The notes: generated by a model not told the origin, from the sequence alone. Shown: positions 1-8,225, counted from the stretch's first letter. The stretch: DNA of 64,000 bases from Halomicrobium katesii DSM 19301 (GCF_000379085.1 NZ_KB905378.1:915864-979863), one strand, 5' to 3'. Program-made: numbers and translations.

Positions 1-12
1 GATCCGGTCGCT

Positions 13-1230
13 CTAGTCGCGCTGGCCGGCCAGCGCCCCGAACCGCTGGGCACCGCTGCGCGTCCCCTTCGCGATCAGTACGTCGCCGGCTTCGAGCGTC
101 GTCTCCGGCCCCGGCGACACCTCCCAGTCGCCCCCCTCGCGGCCGGTCCGGTCGCTCGCGCCAGCGTGGCGAACGGCGATGATCCGCATTCCCGTCTCCG
201 TCTTGACCTGCCGTCGTCCGATCGTGGTGCCGTCGAGGGCACTGTCGGCCGCGACCGGGACGCTGACGATCACCTCGTCGGACTCTCGGACCGCCTCGGC
301 GACGACCGGATGTGTCGAGAGGCCACGCAGGACGCCCTCGCTGATCTCCAGTGCGGCGTCGGAGATCACCTCCGTCGCCCGAGCCAGGTGGACGAGCCCG
401 CGCAGCGAGATCGGGTCGTCGTGGCGACCGGCCGCCTGGAGCGTCCAGGCCTCGAACCGGGACTGGAGGGCGTCGACCTCGGCTTCGAGTTCGACGACCT
501 CCTCGGCCAGATCCGTGTCGTCGAACAGCACCGCGCCGTAGGCCAGATCGACGGCCAGCTCGCCCATGTCCTTCATCAGCACGATCGAGTCGACGGCCCG
601 CTCCAGGTCCTCGATGTCGCTCTCGGGCGGTGCCGGTGGCTCGTAGCCCTCGGCGGTCGCGTCCCGATACACCGCGCCGATCCCGTCGTCCGGGCCGCGA
701 AAGAGCACCACGTCGCCGGCCGCGACGGTCGTCTCGGCGTCGGGGTTGAGGAGCCAGTCGCCGGCCCGCCGGACCGCGATGGCGCGGACGCCGGTCTCCG
801 TTTCGAGGTTGAGCTCGCCCAGCGTCTCGTCGGCGAGGCGCGACCCCGGCGCGACGGTCGCACGGACGATCGTCTCGACGGCCTCCGGGAGCGTGGCCCG
901 CATCGCCTCCGGCAGGCCGATGTCTTCGAGCACGACCTTGGCGATGTCGCCGGCCGCGTCGGAGATCTTCTCCGCGGCTCCGACCATCCCCAGCACGGGA
1001 GCCAGCGCCTCGGCGTCTTCCGTGTTCCGGGCGGCCATGAGCAGACTCATGCGGGCGCGCAGCTGCAACACGTCCATCTGCTCTTCGAGTTCGAGCACTT
1101 CCGCGGCGACCTCGTCGCTGCCCAGCAACACCGCCGAGTACGAGAGGTCGATCAACAGCTCGGCGGTGTCTTTCATCTCGGCCAGCACCGCCTTGACGCT
1201 GACCGGCTCGTAGGCCACCTCGGTCGACAT
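13..1230 (-). CDS. Tandem PhoU/TrkA_C ion-transport regulator
   Basis: Protein of 405 residues with two copies of the same two-part module. Each has an acidic helical PhoU-like stretch (about residues 10-110 and 215-310), followed by a TrkA_C/RCK_C-like beta domain that ends in the pattern ETTxxAGDVxxxxG (about 125-195 and 325-395). Such proteins usually bind a ligand and gate or regulate cation channels or transporters; the partner is not visible here. I start at MSTEV (ATG at 1230) rather than at the longer in-frame Met at 1257, because the extra residues are low-complexity and unlike the family. It lies divergent from citrate synthase. Family assignment is firm; the transported ion is unknown. 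Confidence 0.85.
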   Translation of the reverse strand: MSTEVAYEPVSVKAVLAEMKDTAELLIDLSYSAVLLGSDEVAAEVLELEEQMDVLQLRARMSLLMAARNTEDAEALAPVLGMVGAAEKISDAAGDIAKVVLEDIGLPEAMRATLPEAVETIVRATVAPGSRLADETLGELNLETETGVRAIAVRRAGDWLLNPDAETTVAAGDVVLFRGPDDGIGAVYRDATAEGYEPPAPPESDIEDLERAVDSIVLMKDMGELAVDLAYGAVLFDDTDLAEEVVELEAEVDALQSRFEAWTLQAAGRHDDPISLRGLVHLARATEVISDAALEISEGVLRGLSTHPVVAEAVRESDEVIVSVPVAADSALDGTTIGRRQVKTETGMRIIAVRHAGASDRTGREGGDWEVSPGPETTLEAGDVLIAKGTRSGAQRFGALAGQRD

Positions 1231-1453
1231 GTCTCCACCTGCGCGGGGGGCGGGCAAAAGCTATTCGCCGTGGCGGCCTCGCCGAGTCGCCCGCTCCGAA
1301 CCACCGTTCTGTCGAACTCTGTCCGGTGGTCGGCACGATCGTCCACTGTCGACCCGATCGATGGCTAAACGTTCAAAAATCTCCCCCACAGACCGGGGCA
1401 AGCGACGCACAGAAAGACAATGTTTTTCCCGGCAGGTAAAAAACTCTCTGCGT

Positions 1454-2590
1454 ATGTCCGACGACCTCAAGCAAGGTCTGGAGGGTGTCCTCGTTACCGA
1501 GTCGGAGCTCAGCAAGATCGACGGTGACGCGGGCAAACTCGTCTATCGTGGCTACACGATCGAGGACCTGGCGACCGGCGCAAGCTTCGAGGAGGTCCTG
1601 TATCTCCTCTGGCACGGTCACCTCCCGAACGCAGCGGAGCTCGACGAGTTCACCGACGCGATGGTCGAGGAGCGATACGTCGACGACGACGTCATGCAGA
1701 CCGTCGAGCAGCTCGCCGACGCCGACGAGAACCCGATGGCCGCGCTCCGAACGGCGGTCTCGATGCTGTCCTCGCACGATCCCGACGCCGAGATCGACCC
1801 GACCGACCTCGACGCCAACCTCCGGAAAGGTCGCCGGATCACCGCCAAGATCCCGACCGTGCTGGCTGCCTTCGCCCGGTTCCGTGACGGACAGGACGCC
1901 GTCGAACCGCGTGAAGACCTCTCGCACGCCGCGAACTTCCTCTACATGCTCAACGGCGAGGCACCGGACGAGGTGCTCGCCGAGACGTTCGACATGGCGC
2001 TCGTGCTCCACGCCGACCACGGCATCAACGCCTCGACGTTCTCGGCCATGGTCACGACCTCGACGCTGTCGGACCTCCACAGCGCGATCACCTCCGCGAT
2101 CGGCACGCTGAAGGGATCGCTCCACGGCGGCGCGAACCAGGACGTCATGGAGATGCTCAAGGAGGTCGACGACGCCCAGCGGGACCCGATCGACTGGGTG
2201 AAGACGGCACTCGACGAGGGACGGCGCGTCTCCGGCTTCGGCCACCGCGTCTACAACGTCAAGGACCCCCGTGCGAAGATCCTCAGCCAGCGCTCGAAGG
2301 AACTGGGGGAGGCCGCCGGCTCGCTCAAGTGGTACGAGATGTCCACCGCCATCGAGGACTACCTCAAAGAACAGAAGGGTCTGGCCCCGAACGTCGACTT
2401 CTACTCGGCCTCGACGTACTACCAGATGGGAATCCCAATCGACATCTACACGCCCATCTTCGCGATGTCCCGCGTCGGCGGCTGGACGGCCCACGTCCTC
2501 GAACAGTACGAGAACAACCGTCTGATCCGGCCCCGCGCTCGCTACGTCGGCCCGACGGATCAGACGTTCGTCCCCCTCGACGAGCGATAG
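1454..2590 (+). CDS. citZ: Citrate synthase (or 2-methylcitrate synthase)
   Basis: Condenses oxaloacetate and acetyl-CoA to citrate, the entry step of the TCA cycle in the cytoplasm. The 378-residue length fits the short archaeal/Gram-positive type. Visible active-site segments are SLHGGANQ (His), GFGHRVY (His) and PNVDFYS (Asp). The C-terminal substrate segment IRPRARYVGP is also present. The ATG at 1454 is chosen because the family begins MSxxLKxGLEGV. An upstream in-frame extension exists but is not conserved-looking. A T/A-rich stretch with runs of A lies at about 1370-1445 and probably holds the promoter. Activity on propionyl-CoA cannot be excluded from sequence. Confidence 0.95.
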   Translation: MSDDLKQGLEGVLVTESELSKIDGDAGKLVYRGYTIEDLATGASFEEVLYLLWHGHLPNAAELDEFTDAMVEERYVDDDVMQTVEQLADADENPMAALRTAVSMLSSHDPDAEIDPTDLDANLRKGRRITAKIPTVLAAFARFRDGQDAVEPREDLSHAANFLYMLNGEAPDEVLAETFDMALVLHADHGINASTFSAMVTTSTLSDLHSAITSAIGTLKGSLHGGANQDVMEMLKEVDDAQRDPIDWVKTALDEGRRVSGFGHRVYNVKDPRAKILSQRSKELGEAAGSLKWYEMSTAIEDYLKEQKGLAPNVDFYSASTYYQMGIPIDIYTPIFAMSRVGGWTAHVLEQYENNRLIRPRARYVGPTDQTFVPLDER

Positions 2591-2621
2591 ACGGGCGTTC
2601 GGTTTTTCCCCACGTTTCGAC

Positions 2622-2828
2622 AGTCGCCGCTCGCGAGCTTGCTCGCGGCAGAATCACGCCAGGACTGGGATTTGAACCCAGAGGAAGACGGTCCGGGCAT
2701 GCGGCCTCACTTCGCTCGGCCGTTCCGGGGCTGCGACTTCCAGGGGTTCAAATCCTCTCGATGGGAGAGTCGCCGCTCGCGAGTTTGCTCGCGGCAGAAT
2801 CACGCCAGGACTGGGATTTGAACCCAGA
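2622..2828. repeat. Direct repeat of tRNA-Ser 3' end plus downstream flank
   Basis: A 61-bp block at 2622-2682 recurs at 2768-2828 with one mismatch (c/t at offset 16), a period of 146 bp. The right copy includes the last 26 nt of tRNA-Ser plus 35 bp of its 3' flank. The left copy has the same tRNA 3' part without the rest of the tRNA. Between them lies an 85-bp spacer that on the plus strand contains another T-arm-like motif (aggggttcaaatcctct, about 2743-2759). This looks like an attachment-site scar or a local duplication next to the tRNA. No integrase is present nearby. Confidence 0.8.
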
Positions 2829-2884
2829 ATCCCGAAAGGGAACACGCTTTCCAGGCGTGCGCCATACCGTTCGGCCATCCTGGC
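2803..2884 (-). tRNA. tRNA-Ser (anticodon GGA)
   Basis: Reading the minus strand from 2884, a 7-bp acceptor stem GCCAGGA/TCCTGGC encloses a D-arm (GCC...GGC) and an anticodon arm CACGC-CTGGAAA-GCGTG. A long variable arm (TTCCC/GGGAT) and a T-arm CTGGG-TTCAAAT-CCCAG follow. Discriminator G is at 2803. The anticodon GGA and the long variable arm identify a class II serine tRNA reading UCC/UCU. No intron is visible and the 3' CCA is not encoded. The 3' end is duplicated 146 bp downstream. Confidence 0.95.
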
Positions 2885-2912
2885 ACGCATCGAAACGTCG
2901 GCGGGCGGGTGA

Positions 2913-3137
2913 TTAAGGGCTTTCGTTCTCGGCTGGCCGACGCCGGGCGTCGAGGAGTCGGTCGCGGGCGACGGTCGTCACCGTCGTGGTGGTGACGCCG
3001 ACCACCAGGGCGACGCCGGCCTTGACGCCGACGGTCACCGTGGCGGCGGCGAGCAGCTCGTAGCCCTGGACGAGTACGAGAAAGGACAGCGTTCCGACGA
3101 CCCCCCACAGCAGGCTCTCTCTGGTGCGATCGTCCAT
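2913..3137 (-). CDS. Small two-helix membrane protein
   Basis: A 74-residue protein with two predicted membrane helices (about residues 10-32 and 38-58), the second rich in Val and Thr, then a short basic-acidic tail. It sits just upstream of tRNA-Ser and downstream of ridA on the same strand, 25 bp after the ridA stop. I do not recognise a functional family. It looks like the many short haloarchaeal membrane proteins of unknown function. The start at ATG 3137 gives a natural N-terminus (MDDRTRESLL). Confidence 0.7.
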   Translation of the reverse strand: MDDRTRESLLWGVVGTLSFLVLVQGYELLAAATVTVGVKAGVALVVGVTTTTVTTVARDRLLDARRRPAENESP

Positions 3138-3162
3138 ACTGACGCTGTGGGCCGGTCAGCCT

Positions 3163-3540
3163 TCACTTCGTCGCAATCGCCTCGATCTCGACGCCGACGC
3201 CCTTCGGGAGTTCGTCGACGCCGACGGCGCTGCGGGCCGGCGGCTCGCTCTCGAAGAAGCTCTCGTAGGCATCGTCCATCGCCTCGAAGTCGTCGATGTC
3301 GTCGAGGTACACCGTCACCTTCAGGACGTTGTCCAGGCTCGTGCCCGACGACTCCAGGATGGCCGCGACGTTTTCGAGGGCCTGCTGGGCCTGTACGTCG
3401 ATGGCGGCCTCGTCGAGCAGGTCGCCCTCGGGAGTCAGCGGGATCTGTCCGGCCGTAAAAACGAGGTCGTCGGTCGTCGTGGCCTGACTGTACGCTCCGA
3501 CCGCGGCGGGGGCGGCGTCGGTACTGACAATCCGTTTCAT
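3163..3540 (-). CDS. ridA: RidA family enamine/imine deaminase
   Basis: A 125-residue YjgF/YER057c/UK114 protein. It hydrolyses reactive 2-aminoacrylate and related imines released by PLP enzymes. Visible family segments are IVSTDAAPAAVGAYSQA at the N-terminus, FTAGQIPLTPEG, the central VLKVTVYL, and the C-terminal PARSAVGVDELPKGVGVEIEAI, whose Arg is the conserved active-site residue. Its neighbour upstream on the same strand is threonine ammonia-lyase, whose by-product is exactly the RidA substrate, so co-expression makes sense. The 39-bp gap to ilvA suggests a shared transcript. Confidence 0.95.
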   Translation of the reverse strand: MKRIVSTDAAPAAVGAYSQATTTDDLVFTAGQIPLTPEGDLLDEAAIDVQAQQALENVAAILESSGTSLDNVLKVTVYLDDIDDFEAMDDAYESFFESEPPARSAVGVDELPKGVGVEIEAIATK

Positions 3541-3579
3541 ACGTCAACGCGCGACCGGCGAGGGCATAAATGTGGGGCG

Positions 3580-4791
3580 CTACACCAGGACTTCGACCTC
3601 GAAGCCCGCGTCTTCGAGCCGATCGAGCAGCTCCGCGACGTGGTCCGGCCCCCGCGTCTCCAGGTCCAACTCGACCTCGGCGTCGTTCATGGCGATGTCC
3701 CGCGAGGTCCGGTCGTGCTCGATGCCGTAGACGTTGACCTGGGCCGCCGACAGCACCTCGACCAGTTCCTCCAGCGAGCCCGGCCGATCCTCCAGGACGG
3801 TCCTGATCTTGCAGTACCGGCCGGTCTCGACCAGCCCTCGCATGATGACGTTCGTCAGCGTGTTCAGGTCGATGTTGCCCCCACAGAGCGTCGGGACGAT
3901 CGTCTCGTCGTCCTCGTAGTCGAACTTCCCTTCGAGCAGGGCCGCAAGCGGGACCGCGCCCGCTCCCTCGACCAGCGTCTTCGACCGCTCCAGCAGCGTC
4001 GTCAGCGCGACGGCGATCTCCGGATCGGTGACGGTGACGACCTCGTCGACGCGCTCTTCGATCACCTCGAACGTCCGGTCGCCGACGGTCCGGGTCGCGA
4101 TCCCGTCGGCGATCGTCTGGACCGAATCGCGTTCGATCCGGTGGCCCTTCTCCAGGGACTCGGCGACGCTGGACGCCCCGTCTGCCTGCACGCCGATCAC
4201 GCGCACGTCGTCGTCCTGGCCCTTCAATGCCGTCGCGATCCCGCTGATGAGGCCGCCGCCGCCGATGGGGACGACGACGGTGTCGACGCCGGGCAGGTCC
4301 TCGTAGATCTCCAGTCCGATCGTCCCCTGGCCGGCCATCACCATCTCGTCGTCGAAGGCGTGGACGTAGGTCCGACCGGACTCGCGCTCGATCTCGTGGG
4401 CCTTCTGGGCGGCCGCGTCGTAGTCTCGTCCGTGGAGGACCACGCGACCGCCGTAGTTCTCGGTGGCCTGGACCTTCGAGACGGGGGCGCGTTCGGGCAT
4501 GACGATCGTCGAATCGACGCCGATCCGGGTCGCCGCCAGCGCCACGCCCTGGGCGTGGTTGCCCGCGCTGGCGGTGACGACGCCCGCCTCGCGTTCTGCC
4601 TCCGACAGTGTCGCGATCCGGTTGGTCGCGCCGCGGATCTTGAACGAGCCGGTCCGCTGGAACAGTTCGAGCTTGAGGTGTACGTCTGCGCCCGTCATCG
4701 ACGAGAAGGTGTGCGAGTAGTCGAGCGGGGTGTGTCGAGCCGTCTCGGCGACGCGATCGCGGGCGGCAAGCACGTCATCGAAAGCGAGCAT
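3580..4791 (-). CDS. ilvA: Threonine ammonia-lyase with ACT domain
   Basis: PLP-dependent deaminase converting threonine to 2-oxobutyrate, the first step toward isoleucine. The 403-residue protein has the PLP lysine in SFKIRGA (about residue 55), the glycine-rich phosphate loop PIGGGGLISG (about 180) and a C-terminal ACT regulatory domain (about 325-403, beginning KIRTVLEDRPGS). One ACT domain and this length fit the catabolic/TdcB-like archaeal form. Start is ATG 4791. The longer reading frame to 4965 runs through the leader, which shows no family similarity. It lies directly upstream of ridA. Confidence 0.93.
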   Translation of the reverse strand: MLAFDDVLAARDRVAETARHTPLDYSHTFSSMTGADVHLKLELFQRTGSFKIRGATNRIATLSEAEREAGVVTASAGNHAQGVALAATRIGVDSTIVMPERAPVSKVQATENYGGRVVLHGRDYDAAAQKAHEIERESGRTYVHAFDDEMVMAGQGTIGLEIYEDLPGVDTVVVPIGGGGLISGIATALKGQDDDVRVIGVQADGASSVAESLEKGHRIERDSVQTIADGIATRTVGDRTFEVIEERVDEVVTVTDPEIAVALTTLLERSKTLVEGAGAVPLAALLEGKFDYEDDETIVPTLCGGNIDLNTLTNVIMRGLVETGRYCKIRTVLEDRPGSLEELVEVLSAAQVNVYGIEHDRTSRDIAMNDAEVELDLETRGPDHVAELLDRLEDAGFEVEVLV

Positions 4792-5063
4792 ACCGGCAGT
4801 TACACCCCGGTGCTTGTTACTGTTGGCGCGACAACCGTCGCTGGGCGACGTTCGGGAAAGGGGAACGAAATGGATGGTGCCCACCACCGATGGAGGGTGT
4901 GCGAGTGGTTCAAGGACACGAGATGAGTTAAAAGCGATGAAAGCGGAGTGAAAGTGTAACCGCACGACATGGGCCGGACCGAACGATCGTCTGACGCGCG
5001 GCTGCCGGCACGCCGCCTGGTACAGGGAGAACCGTTTTTATCGAGGTCGATAAGCTGGAGTAG

Positions 5064-5498
5064 ATGGACACCTGGAAGCGACGGACTGCGCTGTACGTCG
5101 TCGGGCTGATCGCCGTCATGCTGGGCTTTACGCTCGTCTACGACTACGGCGTGAGCGCGTTCGACGGTCGGGGACGCGACCGAACCGGACGAACTCCGGG
5201 CCGCCGGCATCGCGGACGCTCGCACCGCGTACTCGCGCTGTCCGACGACACCGACACCGAGTTCGCCACGCTCGTGGTCGGCGACCTCAATCCCGACGTG
5301 GAGATCGTCGCCCGTGCCGAACAGACGCTCGGACAGGCGCGCGTCCGGGCGCGGACGGACTGTACTGCCGTCGCGGTCGAACGCAACGGCGACGTGATCA
5401 CCGACGCTGGCCCGGACGTACACGTGGCGGAGGGCGACGCCCTCGTCGTCGCCGGTACCGACGACAGCGTCGACCGGTTCCGCGCGGTCTTCGACTGA
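5064..5498 (+). pseudogene. Internally deleted potassium-channel/TrkA protein remnant
   Basis: The 144-codon frame begins like a haloarchaeal K+ channel with RCK domain (MDTWKRRTALYVVGLIAVML, one membrane helix). It then jumps to the end of a TrkA_N domain (LSDDTDTEFATLVVGDLNPD) and a TrkA_C tail. The pore and most of the Rossmann fold are missing. Between about 5164 and 5228 the real reading frame is offset by one: frame +1 there reads VGDATEPDELRAAGIADART, a good TrkA_N segment. A missing base near 5226 (gcgtactc for gcggtactc) returns to the annotated frame. A frame-changing deletion plus a 1-bp loss thus leaves an open but scrambled ORF. Its TGA stop carries an F1 element. Confidence 0.75.
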
Positions 5499-5576
5499 TA
5501 CTGCCGGCTGTCACTGTTTCAAGATATTCGCGACAACGGGGTCGCGAAATGCTATACAGACTTACAGCCGGCAGTA
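5499..5576. mobile_element. F1 palindromic element (78 bp), TGA duplicated
   Basis: The element starts TACTGCCGGCTGT and ends ACAGCCGGCAGTA, with an inner palindrome around ttcgcgac/gtcgcgaa. It is flanked by TGA at 5496-5498 (the stop codon of the upstream ORF) and TGA at 5577-5579. It encodes no protein. Related copies lie at 10578, 13624, 29268 (collapsed), 34422 (degenerate) and 36438 (deleted), with an end fragment at 37171. Confidence 0.85.
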
Positions 5577-5609
5577 TGATACGGAGCGTGCGGTGTTCCG
5601 GTGAGCTGA

Positions 5610-5689
5610 TACGGAAAGTTGTAGGTCTTTACCAAATCGACCGCACGCTGTCATGCGGTCGACTGGGTAAACGCCTACAACCGTCCGTA
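5610..5689. mobile_element. F2 palindromic element (80 bp), TGA duplicated
   Basis: Ends are TACGGAAAGTTGTAG and CTACAACCGTCCGTA, with an inner palindrome built on gaccgcac/gtgcggtc. TGA flanks it at 5607-5609 and 5690-5692. It lies only 27 bp after the F1 target duplication. Other F2 copies are at 38696, 50264, 53696 and 60557. Confidence 0.85.
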
Positions 5690-5783
5690 TGACGGCGGCC
5701 ACCTCCGCGGGGGAGCGATGTCACCACTTCCAAGGCGGTCGTTTCACAGCCCTTTCGGTCCCTGGTCTCGTGTCTGCCGACAG

Positions 5784-6062
5784 ATGCATCCCTCTCGTGT
5801 GGTCGCCCTGTGTTTCCTGGGGGTCAGTCTCCTCCTGGTCGCACAGCTCGGCGTCGTCTCCCCGTTCACGCTGACGCTGCCAACCGTCGTGCAGTCGATC
5901 GGTGCCGCCATGCTCATGCTGGGGAGCCTCTACGGACTGGTGCGCTACGAGGAGAACCCGATCGTCACCGAGTACGGCCCGGAAGCGTACCTCCTGATCG
6001 GTACGAGCCTGTTCCTGTTCGTGGCGCTGGCGCTGTCGATCGCGCTCTCGCTCGGTGTGTGA
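5784..6062 (+). CDS. Small three-helix membrane protein
   Basis: A 92-residue protein (start MHPSRVVALCFLGVSLLL) with three predicted transmembrane helices at about residues 5-25, 30-48 and 66-90 and almost no soluble part. ATG 5784 is preferred over the in-frame ATG at 5718 because the intervening residues are non-hydrophobic and run back toward the F2 element. Family not recognised. It is a haloarchaeal-type hypothetical membrane protein. Confidence 0.7.
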   Translation: MHPSRVVALCFLGVSLLLVAQLGVVSPFTLTLPTVVQSIGAAMLMLGSLYGLVRYEENPIVTEYGPEAYLLIGTSLFLFVALALSIALSLGV

Positions 6063-6149
6063 CCGGTCCAGACGCGCCCCTCGGGAGCCTCGTGAGGGGC
6101 GACGACAGTGGCCCCGACAGCTAAGGGCACGCCGGGCGAGGCATCGACT

Positions 6150-6542
6150 ATGACCGACTACCGCGCGAACTACGCGATGGTGTCCTTGCAGGAACAGCTG
6201 GGGCCGGACCCGAACGCGCTCGACGTACCGTGGGCGACGTTCTCGGCCGACGAGAGCGACGTACAAACCTTCGACGTGCCGACGGCCGATCCCGTCGAGC
6301 CGTACGTCCAGATGCAGGTCTACGACGTGGGCAGCTACGACCACGAGCTGTTGATCAACGGCCAGGCGCTGTCTGGCTTCGACCTCCCGACGGGACAGGG
6401 CTGGCAGTACTGGATGGACACCGTCACGTCGGCTCGTCTGCACGAGGGCGAGAACACCCTCCAGTTCCAGCGCGATACGGCGACCGACGACAGCTTCGTC
6501 GTCGGGACGGTGACGGTCAACTGGAAGGAACCGACGGCATAG
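6150..6542 (+). CDS. Conserved haloarchaeal beta-sandwich-like protein
   Basis: A 130-residue acidic soluble protein with no signal peptide or membrane helix. The alternating hydrophobic pattern and segments such as VQMQVYDVGSYDHELLING and GENTLQFQRDTATDD suggest an all-beta fold, perhaps like carbohydrate-binding modules. I recognise it as a haloarchaeal conserved hypothetical but know of no assigned function. ATG 6150 (MTDYRANY) is the family-like start; the ATG at 6108 would add a poorly conserved 14 residues. Confidence 0.75.
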   Translation: MTDYRANYAMVSLQEQLGPDPNALDVPWATFSADESDVQTFDVPTADPVEPYVQMQVYDVGSYDHELLINGQALSGFDLPTGQGWQYWMDTVTSARLHEGENTLQFQRDTATDDSFVVGTVTVNWKEPTA

Positions 6543-6634
6543 CAGAACACAGCGTCCCCTCGTCGGAAACGACGTGCGATTTTGTTCGACAAGTATCCAT
6601 ATCCCTACGGCACAAGAACAGCACGGTGAGTGCC

Positions 6635-6847
6635 ATGACAATCCAATCGACGATCGTCTCTCTGGGGCTGCTGCTGTTGGCGCTGCCGTTCCTCATTTTT
6701 CCGAGAGAATGCGCGAAACTCAGATACCGCCACGCGGAGGACCCGGTACCGAGGAACGCGGCACTGTGGGAGGCGAGGATCCTGGGCTTCCTACTGGCTG
6801 GCGTCGCAGTTGCCCTCTGGATTTTCTGGACGTTCGATTTCGTCTAA
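6635..6847 (+). CDS. Small two-helix membrane protein
   Basis: A 70-residue protein starting MTIQSTIVSLGLLLLALPFL. A first membrane helix is at 4-24 and a second at 50-68, joined by a short loop containing Cys and several Arg. It converges with the next gene: its TAA stop (6845-6847) overlaps the opposite-strand TAG (6844-6846). Function unknown. Confidence 0.65.
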   Translation: MTIQSTIVSLGLLLLALPFLIFPRECAKLRYRHAEDPVPRNAALWEARILGFLLAGVAVALWIFWTFDFV

Positions 6848-7932
6848 TCTCCCGACTCTTTTCTGCGTCTTCCCGACGAAGAATCAGGGAGGGATGTCGT
6901 CCAGAAAACCTCGTCGCCATTTGTCTCGTGTGCCTCTGCCACTACCTGCTGATCGTCCGAATCGACCTTCTTGATTCCGTACTTTTCACGCTGTTCCTGG
7001 GTCATCTCAGTTGGATCACTCGTCTCCGGTACGTCTCTGTTCCCAGCCGACTGGGCTGAAGCTGCAGACCCAACGTCAAGTACGACACTGTCGGTGAAAG
7101 CCGTCCCGTTGAGCTTCACTTCTGGTTCCATGTTCCAGGGGAGATGGTCACTGATCCTGTCCCACAGTTCGGCTTTGACTTCGAACTCGATACCGGCCTT
7201 TCCAGGATCATGGACGACCTCGAACTGTTGGGTGAACCCGATAGAAGACTCTCCAGGATGACCGTATCCATTCTTCGTGAAATATCGGACCCCTCCGTGC
7301 TCTATCGTGTCGTCACCTGCTGCTGGTTCTAGTTCTTCGGCGAAGTCGTCGATGGAAAGGAGTACCGCGGCGGCGACCCCTGCAGGGGGGTTAAAATAAC
7401 CAACCGCGGCTGGAACTGCGATATCGATTCCCAACTCCGTTCCTGGAGGGAAATCCAGTTCACCACCAGAACTTTCGAAACTGGTAATGGCTCGCCGTTG
7501 TTGCGTGAAATCGACGTACCAGTTATCGTCGCCACGGAAGTTCTCGTACTGATCCTCGGTGAACTTCGCTTCAAATCCGACTCCGTCGATGGTGTTCATC
7601 CCTTCGTCGTCTTCGGTATTTATCGTCCCCCCGATTCCTGTCAGGATCAGACTGTGCTCCCAGCCGTCAACCGTCAAATCCGAGCCATAATAGCCGAGAG
7701 TTGCGGTGATGATGGTTTCTCGATTGGGGTTTAAGTTCCCAGAGAAGGTCTCCCGGCCAGAGTTCGTTTCGTCATCGGTAAAGTCCTGAAATCCAACCTC
7801 TTGGGTCGAAACAGTCTGGTTCCCTTTCTCACTCCTTGCAGCACCGATACCCAGAGGATGTGATCCTCCTGATATGGCACTTCCCGTGACACCAGTTGCT
7901 GCCAACGTCTTGATCAGGTTTCTCCGTCGCAT
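6844..7932 (-). CDS. Tat-exported protein of unknown function, AT-richer than neighbours
   Basis: A 362-residue protein with an N-terminal twin-arginine-like signal (RRR at residues 2-4, then a weakly hydrophobic AATGVTGSAISGG). The mature part is acidic and predicted mostly beta, with no recognised domain or catalytic motif. Third codon positions are visibly less GC-rich than in surrounding genes. The upstream region (7933-8225) is very AT-rich. Both features hint at horizontal acquisition. It converges on the 6635-6847 gene. I cannot assign a function; a cell-surface or secreted role is inferred only from the signal. Confidence 0.75.
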   Translation of the reverse strand: MRRRNLIKTLAATGVTGSAISGGSHPLGIGAARSEKGNQTVSTQEVGFQDFTDDETNSGRETFSGNLNPNRETIITATLGYYGSDLTVDGWEHSLILTGIGGTINTEDDEGMNTIDGVGFEAKFTEDQYENFRGDDNWYVDFTQQRRAITSFESSGGELDFPPGTELGIDIAVPAAVGYFNPPAGVAAAVLLSIDDFAEELEPAAGDDTIEHGGVRYFTKNGYGHPGESSIGFTQQFEVVHDPGKAGIEFEVKAELWDRISDHLPWNMEPEVKLNGTAFTDSVVLDVGSAASAQSAGNRDVPETSDPTEMTQEQREKYGIKKVDSDDQQVVAEAHETNGDEVFWTTSLPDSSSGRRRKESGD

Positions 7933-8190
7933 GCACTTATTTGCCAGTATAGTATTACAAAAAACATTTATATTTTATATATATAGGAAGAACCACTGAA
8001 CACATTTCGAGGAGCTTATCGACAGTTGCGTGGTCTTCTCTGGTATTGGTGGTATATAAACAGTGCTCGAAAGCCAGTTTCTTTGTGTCAATCTCTCTCA
8101 CAGATATCTGCATATCGGGCCGCTGTACTGCGTACTCTTGCCGAATTTCGTTTACGGGCCTGGTCTTACCTGCCAGTAGAAAACCATATC
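7933..8190. other. AT-rich divergent intergenic region
   Basis: No convincing coding frame. It has a markedly AT-rich core (about 7945-7985, runs of A and TATA) that probably holds the promoter of the minus-strand exported protein. The right part leads into the thermosome promoter. An open frame running through it upstream of the thermosome is not family-like. Confidence 0.6.
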
Positions 8191-8198
8191 TTTATATA
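8191..8198 (+). promoter_or_regulatory. TATA box of thermosome gene
   Basis: TTTATATA lies 28 nt before the ATG at 8226, preceded by A-rich BRE-like sequence (gaaaacc). This spacing places the transcript start within a few bases of the ATG, so a leaderless or near-leaderless mRNA is likely. Confidence 0.7.
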
Positions 8199-8225
8199 GA
8201 ATCACATTCAATCTTTCGTACGCTT

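Noticed and set aside
2743-2767. A second tRNA between the two tRNA-Ser duplicates
   Set aside because: Only a T-arm-like motif is present; no matching acceptor stem, D-arm or anticodon arm could be drawn.
3124-4926. 600-codon plus-strand ORF opposite ridA and ilvA
   Set aside because: Antisense shadow of two well-identified genes; its residues are the Arg/Asp/His-rich pattern typical of reverse-frame GC-rich DNA.
4792-4965. N-terminal extension of threonine deaminase
   Set aside because: In-frame residues are unlike the family and the conserved start MLAFDDVL is at 4791.
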